A DNA stretch of 64,000 bases from S010-25 sp964441285 (GTDB lineage Bacteria > Pseudomonadota > Gammaproteobacteria > SZUA-229), in NCBI GenBank assembly GCA_964441285.1, contig CAYTUK010000002.1:62001-126000 (forward strand), given 5' to 3'. Below, in pieces: positions 25,236-32,589 of this stretch (the stretch's first letter is position 1; every line of letters starts with the position of its first letter). The position numbers and the translations under genes were made by a program. The notes under the pieces are model-generated. The model made no database searches. It saw only the letters and a list, made by a program, of their open reading frames with translations, and was not told the origin of the DNA.

Positions 25236-27260
25236 TCAATCAGCTGCGTGCTGGTTAACCGCCTGCCAGTGATGCCAGTCTGCACGATTTTCTGCCACAA
25301 ATAATAAAGCGGCAATGACCCGTCGATCATAGTGTTTGTCCGCTTGCTCAAATAACATCTCCAACACATCCGTTAATGGTTTCCCGCTACGGTAAGCACG
25401 CGAACTGGAGATTGCAACAAACGCATTGGCAACTGCAAGAATTCGTGATTCCAGACATATTGCATCACCCGTCGCACCTTCGGGATATCCACTGCCATCA
25501 ATATATTCATTTTTTTGCTTAACAATATCAATGACCGGACCTTCGAACTCAAGACCTTCAAGTATTTCCACACTGTACTGATTGTGCTTACGCAGGAGCA
25601 ATGTTTCCGCCTCCGTTAATGGCTCAGCCGAAGTCAGTATTTCTGTTGAAACATATAACTTACCCACATTGGCCAATAGCGCCGCCATCGCCAGTGATTG
25701 TGTTCGATCAGCCGGTAAATCCATTGCCTGGGCAATAGCCATAGCTACTTCCTGGGTACGTTCAGAGTGCCGCGCACAATGCGGATCATGGATATCAGTA
25801 AGGCGTACCAACGTCTGCAATATGGCTTCCATCATCCGATGATGTCTGCCCTGTGCATTTTTTAGTTCAGTGATGTCGTGCAGCACATACAAATGTGACT
25901 GCTTATATGTTTCATGTTTTAGTGCTACAACCGTTACATGAAAGTCATAACGCCGAGCATTTATTTCCAGTCGCATTTCCCGATTACGAACTTCATCCTG
26001 CTTTATATCAAGCAATTGCCGCGTTGTGTCAACATCATAAAGATAATTTAAAGCTTTACCTTTAACGTCTTCAAAATTAAGCTTTAGAAAGGTCGCCAGT
26101 GAATGATTAACCATCACCAGTTTTTGTCTGTTATCAAGCAGAAAAATATAGTCTTTACTGCTTTCACTTACCGCGTTTAACAAAGCAGTTTTTGTGGTCA
26201 ACTGATCGGTTGTTTTTTGCAACCTCACGCTGGTAGCATGTCGCCAGATAGCAATAAAACTGACGGCAACAACAAACACGGCCAGCAACAGAATAGTTAA
26301 TATAAACCGCTGATGTGACATGGCTTCCCGCAATGCCTCGTCTGCATTAATTTTCTGTATCAGTACCCAGTCGGTATTATTTATTTTCCTTGAGGTAACC
26401 AGCACACGGTTATTTTTATAATCTTTCTCAACTGCAAAACCGCCAATATTTGCCGCGCCAAATGCGGCAGCAACATTCAACTCACCAACGGGACACTGAT
26501 GAAAAATTTTGTAACGCCCGGATAGCGGACTGACATAAAGAATATTTGTCCGATTTTTTACCACAAGGATTGACTCATCACTGTTTGTCGTTAACCAGTG
26601 CCGAGTGAGAATTTTATACAATGACATCGACGGATTGATTACCGCAACGACAACACCCCGATAATCACCCGCTTTTATTGACTGCACTGAACGAACCGGA
26701 ACAGCAATAATAAACCGTGGCTGGTTTGTTTGATCACTATAAATGGCAGAAATCAGTGTTTTTTTATCTTTTACCGCCCTTTTCGCAAGGGCATTTACTT
26801 CACGACTGCTAACCGGGAAATAACGTGTTGATAACAAAAGACCGGCTTTATTCATTATTGCCAGGCCATCATTGACCGTTTGGGCACGGTTATTTGAAAT
26901 TGGCTTTACTGGGGTAAAAACACCTGCCATACGCGCTACTGCATTCAATAGATTACGCAGATGGTGCAACTGTCCAAGGCGTGACTCGCTGACATTTGAT
27001 GACTGAAACTGATCTATTTCTGTCACATATATCTGTACCAGCGGATTAGCCGCCAAAGACTGCATTTGCGCTGTTTGTTTTTGCAACCAACTTTCAACAC
27101 TGTGCTTTTGTGATTCTGCAATCACACCTAGCCGTGGCTCCCAATTTTGTAAATCCCGCTGTTTCTCGGCTGACACGTACTGAAAAACCAGCCAGACACC
27201 TATGCCGACAAAGAGAAATAAAAAGATACTGGCAATAATAGTTGTACGATTAGTTTTCAA
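25236..27260 (-). CDS. Membrane sensor with dCache-type periplasmic domain, PAS and degenerate HD-GYP domain
   Basis: No ATG begins the frame. A TTG at 27260 with GGAG seven bases before it gives MKTNRTTIIASIFLF; a TTG at 27290 is possible. About 674 residues: helix 1 (about 6-27), a periplasmic domain of some 280 residues with dCache-like features, helix 2 (about 315-340), a PAS domain with FLLDNRQKLVMVNHSL, and an HD-GYP domain. That domain keeps its first His (ARHSER), GK, and DGSGYP, but the HD pair is AN (LLANVGK), the HHE motif is QKNEY and the later Asp is Asn (AVANAF). Most metal ligands are thus lost and phosphodiesterase activity is unlikely; it may be a c-di-GMP receptor. It directly follows the LapG-like protease gene on the same strand. 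Confidence 0.85.
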   Translation of the reverse strand: MKTNRTTIIASIFLFLFVGIGVWLVFQYVSAEKQRDLQNWEPRLGVIAESQKHSVESWLQKQTAQMQSLAANPLVQIYVTEIDQFQSSNVSESRLGQLHHLRNLLNAVARMAGVFTPVKPISNNRAQTVNDGLAIMNKAGLLLSTRYFPVSSREVNALAKRAVKDKKTLISAIYSDQTNQPRFIIAVPVRSVQSIKAGDYRGVVVAVINPSMSLYKILTRHWLTTNSDESILVVKNRTNILYVSPLSGRYKIFHQCPVGELNVAAAFGAANIGGFAVEKDYKNNRVLVTSRKINNTDWVLIQKINADEALREAMSHQRFILTILLLAVFVVAVSFIAIWRHATSVRLQKTTDQLTTKTALLNAVSESSKDYIFLLDNRQKLVMVNHSLATFLKLNFEDVKGKALNYLYDVDTTRQLLDIKQDEVRNREMRLEINARRYDFHVTVVALKHETYKQSHLYVLHDITELKNAQGRHHRMMEAILQTLVRLTDIHDPHCARHSERTQEVAMAIAQAMDLPADRTQSLAMAALLANVGKLYVSTEILTSAEPLTEAETLLLRKHNQYSVEILEGLEFEGPVIDIVKQKNEYIDGSGYPEGATGDAICLESRILAVANAFVAISSSRAYRSGKPLTDVLEMLFEQADKHYDRRVIAALLFVAENRADWHHWQAVNQHAAD

Positions 27261-27293
27261 TACAATCTCCACCCTGATTTCTGCTGACAAAAA

Positions 27294-27938
27294 TTATTCT
27301 GGCACATGCATCCACCAGTGTTTTTCATTAAGTGAATAGACCGGTACATAATGATAAATATCATGATGTGATAATATTTCAGGTATCTCATTATCAAGAA
27401 TATAAATATCCCCCGCCCTTTGTATCGACATGACAGCATGTGGAGTGTGCAGATTAGTATCCTGCACAACAACAATCCGCATTTTGTTCACATCATAACC
27501 CAGCCATTTCATTGAGAGCATTTTTATAATGGCATAATCTTCACAGTCACCGCCATTCAGTAAAAATTCTTTTGGTGTTGCCCAGTAGTCCGCTACGCCA
27601 TAATTCTCACTATCCAGTACATAAGCTTTCTGGTTTGCAAAATGGTTTACCTTCTCAATTTGCTGCTGTCGAGACAACCCCCGAATACTATCCAGGAAGG
27701 CCAGCCATTCTTTCAGGTCACACCGATTAAGTGCTGTGGACTGACAGTCGCGAGCCTGCGCCATGTTTTTAACATGGCGCTCCAGCACACTTAACCATTG
27801 AGGAAACATAGATAAATCTGATCGTTCAAATTCTCGATACCCAAACAGATGTACATTATCATGCGCTAACGCCCAGGCATTAAAACTACCCAGTAGTAAT
27901 GTTATACTCAGAACCAATTGTTTAATAAAAATCTGCAT
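27294..27938 (-). CDS. LapG-like periplasmic cysteine protease (BTLCP family)
   Basis: The start at 27938 (MQIFIKQLVLSITLLLGSFNAWA) gives a signal peptide; the open frame extends 13 codons upstream. The 214-residue protein carries the triad of bacterial transglutaminase-like cysteine proteinases: Cys132 in GGDCEDYAI, His167 in TPHAVMS and Asp182 in ILDNE. LapG cleaves the N-terminal retention module of LapA-type biofilm adhesins unless it is held by the c-di-GMP receptor LapD. No LapD or LapA is in the window; instead a degenerate HD-GYP membrane protein is encoded 33 bases downstream, probably in the same transcript. Confidence 0.87.
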   Translation of the reverse strand: MQIFIKQLVLSITLLLGSFNAWALAHDNVHLFGYREFERSDLSMFPQWLSVLERHVKNMAQARDCQSTALNRCDLKEWLAFLDSIRGLSRQQQIEKVNHFANQKAYVLDSENYGVADYWATPKEFLLNGGDCEDYAIIKMLSMKWLGYDVNKMRIVVVQDTNLHTPHAVMSIQRAGDIYILDNEIPEILSHHDIYHYVPVYSLNEKHWWMHVPE

Positions 27939-27992
27939 AGAAGCAGGTATAATACGCAACTTATTTTTTTCATGCACCCCAAAATAGACAAA

Positions 27993-29324
27993 ATGAACAA
28001 CAACTTTAACAATAAATCACTTTTATTTAGCTTTGCACTCACACTAGCACTGGCCATCAGCTCTCCCATCGCCAACGCACAGCAGCAGGGCACTGGTCAC
28101 GCTGCCAGCCACTCAGCCACGGCAAGTTCAACAATGACCAAAGCGCAAATTCAACAGTTATTTGCAACTGCGATGAAAGAACGCGCTAGTGGTCAGGTTT
28201 TTTCCGCAATACAGACTTTTGAGTACTTGCTTAGCCAGCGACCTTCACTTAATCGTGCGCGCCTGGAGCTGGCCGTCAGCTACAACCATGCCAGCCGCTA
28301 TAAAGCGGCCATACAGCAGCTCAATACCGTTCTAAATGACCCCAGGACACCAGACAAAGTACGCCTGGTCGTGCTCGCCTACCTTGGCCAAATTAAAAGC
28401 AACCGCCTTGAACCGGCGGCAAAAAATCAGTTTTCCTATTACGCAAAAATGGGTGTCCTTTATAATACCAATATTAACTTTGCACCTTTGCAAGGCAGCC
28501 AGACCTATAACATTCCCGCAGGGCAGAATATTTCCTCGCCCGGGCTAGAGACATTTTTCAGCTTTTCGCACCGCTACTCACGCAAAAAACCCGTCGATGT
28601 GGCGGATTCTGCCGCTCGGTTCCAATGGCAAAATCAGCTATCCTGGACGGGCAATAATTACACTCGGAACAATAACTACAGTCTGAACATTGTCAGCCTG
28701 AGCACCGGACCCGCACTCATCGTCGCTGGACACTGGCGCGGCAGCATCAATCTTCAGCTTGACCAGACTTATTTTGGCACGTCGACACTGGGCACATTTA
28801 CCTCCCTCAATCCACAGGTCACTTTCGACCTGGGCAAACATCAAAGCCTACTGCTTGAAGCATCTTATACTGACAACAACTTTACCCGCACAACAGACAA
28901 TGGGCGCGATGGTGACACCGTATTAGCCGGCATCGCCTATACAACATTATTGAACGGGGTTAATAACGGGCTGGAGACAGGCTTTCGACTAATCAGGCAA
29001 GCGGCAAACGATAATCAATTTGGTTTCAATAGCTATCAACTCTACTTTGGTGGCTTTATAGCAACAGCCCCTTCAGCAAATATTTACCTGAATGTACATT
29101 TACAACACTATAATTTCGATGCCGCAGATACGCTTTCCGGCATTACCCGAGATGAGCTGGAAGGCCGTTACACAATGGGTTATAACTACGATTTTTCTGC
29201 CGGCAACTTAAAAGGCTGGACGATGAATACCCATGTATCCTTTACAAAAAACAATTCAAATGTTGGCGCATTCAGTTATAACCGAACAATTGTTGGCATT
29301 AATCTTGCCCGATATTTCCAATAG
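27993..29324 (+). CDS. Slam-like outer membrane protein (TPR domain plus beta-barrel)
   Basis: From the ATG at 27993 the 443-residue protein has a signal peptide ending in IANAQQ; an ATG at 27972 is possible. Residues about 45-150 form TPR-like helices (AIQTFEYLLSQRPSLNRARLELAVSY). The rest alternates polar and aromatic residues in amphipathic strands and ends in a terminal Phe-Gln (LARYFQ), as outer membrane barrels do. TPR plus a DUF560 barrel is the layout of Slam proteins, which move lipoproteins or other surface proteins across the outer membrane. I judge the family from architecture, not alignment. It is divergent from the LapG gene with only about 55 bases between starts. Confidence 0.72.
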   Translation: MNNNFNNKSLLFSFALTLALAISSPIANAQQQGTGHAASHSATASSTMTKAQIQQLFATAMKERASGQVFSAIQTFEYLLSQRPSLNRARLELAVSYNHASRYKAAIQQLNTVLNDPRTPDKVRLVVLAYLGQIKSNRLEPAAKNQFSYYAKMGVLYNTNINFAPLQGSQTYNIPAGQNISSPGLETFFSFSHRYSRKKPVDVADSAARFQWQNQLSWTGNNYTRNNNYSLNIVSLSTGPALIVAGHWRGSINLQLDQTYFGTSTLGTFTSLNPQVTFDLGKHQSLLLEASYTDNNFTRTTDNGRDGDTVLAGIAYTTLLNGVNNGLETGFRLIRQAANDNQFGFNSYQLYFGGFIATAPSANIYLNVHLQHYNFDAADTLSGITRDELEGRYTMGYNYDFSAGNLKGWTMNTHVSFTKNNSNVGAFSYNRTIVGINLARYFQ

Positions 29325-29871
29325 AAATTGCAGGAAAACGGGGCTTTATTTGAAATAGTGTAAAAGAAATCGTCGCTATTTTAAAAGATAAATGCTCGGA
29401 AATTGCTTCATTGGGCGTTTATTGCTCAAGCTGCATATGAAGTGTAAATATATTCGACATTTGTCAATTAATTTAACAGTAGGAAAAAGCTTGTACTAGC
29501 TGCGCTTTAATTCGTCTCTTTGCTTTGTCAAACGGCGGCAGGATATACTTAAACAGGTTCGGCGACATAGCGTAACAAATTGAAAAAATTAATAATAAAT
29601 AAATAGGTAGGAATAACCACAGTAAAGGAATAGCGCTTAACCAGCACCCAGATACTCTTGAAAGCCATCACTACGTAGCTTAAAACCGGATTTATTATTC
29701 GCTATTCTTTACAGTTGTATTAGTAAACGACAAACAACCTGCTGATAGCATAAAGTGCTGGCAAGATAAACCCATATAAGTACATGAAAAATAATGGCTT
29801 ATGATATTCTGGCACATATAATGCTTTATCAAGTATAATTGTCACTGAATTTTAAATTGTAAAAAACTAAA
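29325..29871. other. 547-base AT-rich gap with a possible gene remnant
   Basis: No tRNA or clear terminator is seen. On the minus strand a frame ending at 29473 is open up to about 29673 and encodes a hydrophobic stretch (IPLLWLFLPIYLLLIFSICYAM) followed by SPNLFKYILPPFDKAKRRIKAQ. It lacks a standard start in front of the helix (only an internal ATG at 29568, 31 codons), so it may be a decayed membrane-protein gene or chance. Confidence 0.35.
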
Positions 29872-30297
29872 ATGTATATAAAAATTAATACCAAACTATT
29901 TATCTCTGGTTGTTCGCTTTTTCTCTACAGCCTGCTTGCACTCTCCACCTATGCTGCCGCAGCGGCTGATACCGCATGTCCTGCCAGTAACAAACCCAGC
30001 AGTCAAAACCATATTGACTGCGTTTACGACTGGGGACCGTGGGCATTTAATATTCAACCCGCAGCCAGTGGCGTACGGGCAGCCGTTACACCATTATTAC
30101 CCCATCATGCCAGGGTTACGCTTAGAACCAACAGTATTGCTGCACTGGCACCTGTCGATCATACGCCTACGCCATTTACTCCCACCATTATTGCGCCGCC
30201 TGCAGCAACACCCCCTCTACCGGTAACTCCACCGCCAGCACCACATGTTGGCCCCTCTTCAGGCACCGGCTATATTTCGGGAACAGGTGGCCTTTAA
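29872..30297 (+). CDS. Secreted proline-rich protein of unknown function
   Basis: The 141-residue protein has a signal peptide (MYIKINTKLFISGCSLFLYSLLALSTYAAAA), one Cys pair in the mature part (TACPAS and HIDCVYDW), and a C-terminal half dominated by Pro, Thr and Ala with repeats such as TPFTPT, PPLP, TPPPAP, ending GTGYISGTGGL. Such low-complexity tails are common in surface-exposed or wall-spanning proteins. No family recognised. It lies 60 bases before the sorting-signal protein and may share its transcript. Confidence 0.62.
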   Translation: MYIKINTKLFISGCSLFLYSLLALSTYAAAAADTACPASNKPSSQNHIDCVYDWGPWAFNIQPAASGVRAAVTPLLPHHARVTLRTNSIAALAPVDHTPTPFTPTIIAPPAATPPLPVTPPPAPHVGPSSGTGYISGTGGL

Positions 30298-30357
30298 AAC
30301 TGGTTTTTCAATAAAATTATTACCCAAATAAATCCAAAAAAAATTAAGAGCTTAATC

Positions 30358-31110
30358 ATGAAACCATTTATCCTGCTGACTATCCTTGCTGCATTCTCAA
30401 CCACCACACAGGCATCCACGGCAAATGTATATGCAACGCAATTACTTGATTATTCAAATAAAGCCAGCTGCAATAGCGTTGCTGTTGCAACGACACCAGG
30501 GGCACTCGGCTGTGACTTTGTAGATTACAATCTTGATTACGCAAATCGCACCATCTCAACATCACCGGCTAACGGCAGCCGGCTTTCCACTATAGTCACT
30601 ACTGGCACGAATACCTTTACTAAAAGCCTGCAAGGTGAAGCCTGGCTAAAGCTGGGTTTTGGCTCGAATAAGGTCGTTACTGGTGCGGGCGCGGATCTGG
30701 TTATCTTTAGTATTGGCAATGGTTACAGTTTTGGCCTTCAGGCATACAGCACAAACAATACCCTGCTAAGCAGTTTCCTTTATCCGGTAACCACACAGGC
30801 GGTTGATGGTAATGGAAACCCACTATTTTTAACCCTTCCTGACGGTAGTCAACTCAATGTATCGGCAACCAGCATAAACCTTCTTAACCAGCACAAGGTA
30901 GCCATCGCTGACAATGTTGGCATCCGTTACATCAAATTATTCATGGGTACAAATTCAAAATATAACACCAATAACAATAACCCGTTGTTTTCACTTGCCG
31001 GGGCTTTTCATACCAAAAACCTTGCTCCCGTCCCACTCCCCTTGCCAATGATATTATTCAGCTCCGGGCTGGCACTGCTAGGCTGGTTTGGGTGTAAAAA
31101 AACCGTTTAA
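30358..31110 (+). CDS. Exported protein with a VPLPA/PEP-CTERM-like C-terminal sorting signal
   Basis: The 250-residue protein has a signal peptide (MKPFILLTILAAFSTTTQA), a beta-rich middle rich in Asn, Ser and Thr with one Cys pair (SCNSV, GCDF), and the C-terminus APVPLPLPMILFSSGLALLG followed by a short basic tail (CKK). The tripartite end (Pro-rich motif, hydrophobic helix, basic residues) is that of PEP-CTERM/VPLPA-CTERM proteins, which exosortases cut and deliver to the cell surface together with exopolysaccharide. No exosortase is in the window, but an exopolysaccharide locus lies at 48-64 kb. A good terminator follows. Confidence 0.75.
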   Translation: MKPFILLTILAAFSTTTQASTANVYATQLLDYSNKASCNSVAVATTPGALGCDFVDYNLDYANRTISTSPANGSRLSTIVTTGTNTFTKSLQGEAWLKLGFGSNKVVTGAGADLVIFSIGNGYSFGLQAYSTNNTLLSSFLYPVTTQAVDGNGNPLFLTLPDGSQLNVSATSINLLNQHKVAIADNVGIRYIKLFMGTNSKYNTNNNNPLFSLAGAFHTKNLAPVPLPLPMILFSSGLALLGWFGCKKTV

Positions 31111-31133
31111 ACCCACATTTTTCTCCGGGCAGG

Positions 31134-31162
31134 AAGCAGCCATTGCGCTGCTTTTTGCTTTT
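31134..31162 (+). terminator. Rho-independent terminator after the sorting-signal gene
   Basis: AAGCAGC, the loop CATTGC and GCTGCTT form a perfect 7-bp stem, followed directly by TTTGCTTTT. It lies 24 bases after the stop codon at 31110. Confidence 0.85.
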
Positions 31163-31215
31163 ATGAACTCCTGATATAATCCACCTCCACTACTACATAA
31201 GCCCCCACTACTCCT

Positions 31216-32259
31216 ATGCCTGCACAAAAAAAAGCTGTCGCCCTGATATCCGGTGGTCTTGATTCATTACTTGCCGCTAAACTCATGCTTGAACAGGGCA
31301 TTCATGTTGAAGGCATTAATTTTTACACCGGTTTTTGTGTTGAAGGCCATACCCACGCGATTCGAAAAAAAGACAAGGCCAAACCCAAACGTAATAATGC
31401 CTTATGGAGCGCTGAACAGCTTGGTATTAAGCTTCATATTATTGATATTATTGAAGAGTATAAAGATGTGCTGATTAACCCCAAACATGGTTATGGTGCC
31501 AATATGAACCCGTGCCTGGACTGTAAAATCTTTATGGTAGGCAAGGCCAGACAATGGATGGACGAAAATGGTTTTGACTTTATTATTACCGGTGAAGTCA
31601 TCGGACAACGACCGATGTCGCAACGCAAAGATTTATTGCCGGTTGTGGTCAGGGAATCCGGTGCTGATGATCGCCTGCTGCGCCCATTGTGTGCAAAAAA
31701 TCTGGCCGTCACCCTGCCCGAACGTGAAGGCTGGGTAAAGCGTGATAATCTGCTCGACTTCAGTGGACGTAATCGCAAACCACAAATGGCACTGGCCAAA
31801 AAATTTGGGTTTGAAGATTATGCCACCCCGGCCGGGGGCTGCTGCTTTCTGACAGATGAGAACTATTCACGCAAGCTGGTTGATCTGTGGCAGGCACGAA
31901 ATAAAAAAGACTATGAATTCGATGATATTATGCTTTTAAAAGTCGGTCGCCATATTCGCCCTGCACCGCACTATAAACTTATTATCAGTCGCGAGGAGGG
32001 GGAAAATAAATTTCTCAATGGTTACCGAAAACAGTTTTCTACTATTGAAATCAAAAGCCACAACGGGCCACTGACACTGGTTGATGGTCAACTTATTGAA
32101 GCCGATTTTCAACAGGCCGCCGGCATTGCTGCCCGTTTCAGCCAGGGGCGTGATGCAGCGCAGGTTACCGTTAAATTTACTTTAATTAATGGGGAAGAAA
32201 AAACACTGACGATACCCCCCATACCTGCCGCAGAAATAAAACCAGAATGGTATATATAA
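31216..32259 (+). CDS. PP-loop ATPase (MnmA/ThiI-like) with C-terminal NFACT-R/DUF814-like region
   Basis: The 347-residue protein starts with an ATP-pyrophosphatase PP-loop (SGGLDS at residues 13-18), typical of enzymes that adenylate a base or carbonyl before sulfur or nitrogen transfer. A CxxC pair follows in NPCLDCKIF and another Cys pair in AGGCCFLTDEN. The C-terminal part (DIMLLKVGRHIRP...LIISREEGENKF) resembles the RNA-binding NFACT-R/DUF814 domain. It is not MnmA or ThiI proper. The tusA-like gene begins three bases after its stop, so a thiolation role on RNA using TusA-bound sulfur is a fair inference. Confidence 0.78.
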   Translation: MPAQKKAVALISGGLDSLLAAKLMLEQGIHVEGINFYTGFCVEGHTHAIRKKDKAKPKRNNALWSAEQLGIKLHIIDIIEEYKDVLINPKHGYGANMNPCLDCKIFMVGKARQWMDENGFDFIITGEVIGQRPMSQRKDLLPVVVRESGADDRLLRPLCAKNLAVTLPEREGWVKRDNLLDFSGRNRKPQMALAKKFGFEDYATPAGGCCFLTDENYSRKLVDLWQARNKKDYEFDDIMLLKVGRHIRPAPHYKLIISREEGENKFLNGYRKQFSTIEIKSHNGPLTLVDGQLIEADFQQAAGIAARFSQGRDAAQVTVKFTLINGEEKTLTIPPIPAAEIKPEWYI

Positions 32260-32261
32260 GC

Positions 32262-32501
32262 ATGCATCACTACACACTGGATGCACGTAACAGCTTATGC
32301 CCGATGCCGGTCATTAAAGCCCAGAACAAAGTCAATACATTAGATGTGGGTGATATTCTTGAAGTGGTCTGCACTGACCCTGGCGCACTGAACGACATCC
32401 CCGCCTGGTGTCGGATTAACGGCCACGAAGTGTTGGAAACGTCTGCGACAGGTGACGAAGTGAAGGTAATAATTAAGGTATGCGGATCAACACCCCGTTA
32501 A
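32262..32501 (+). CDS. tusA: TusA-family sulfur carrier protein
   Basis: The 79-residue protein has the TusA/SirA motif CPMPVIK (LDARNSLCPMPVIKAQNKV) and the usual two-layer fold end (VEVL...VKVIIKVCG). An ATG at 32247 in the same frame is less likely because it lies inside the preceding gene. TusA carries persulfide sulfur on its motif Cys to thiolation enzymes or, in sulfur oxidisers, between dissimilatory sulfur enzymes. An extra C-terminal Cys (KVCGS) is present. It is tightly coupled with the upstream PP-loop ATPase. Confidence 0.9.
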   Translation: MHHYTLDARNSLCPMPVIKAQNKVNTLDVGDILEVVCTDPGALNDIPAWCRINGHEVLETSATGDEVKVIIKVCGSTPR

Positions 32502-32531
32502 CAATGCGTAATCTGAAGCGGGGTTTCTTTC
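32491..32531 (+). terminator. Weak terminator-like hairpin after tusA
   Basis: CCCCG (32493-32497, inside the last codons) can pair with CGGGG (32519-32523) across a loop of about 21 bases and is followed by TTTCTTT. The long loop makes it only a moderate candidate. Confidence 0.45.
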
Positions 32532-32589
32532 TATGGCGCGCTGTCAATACATCGCTACACACTCGCACAGAACGCAGGCAATAACACAT

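Noticed and set aside
25154..25369. 71-codon minus-strand frame overlapping the end of the HD-GYP gene
   Set aside because: Mostly inside a better supported gene in another frame, with no domain signal.
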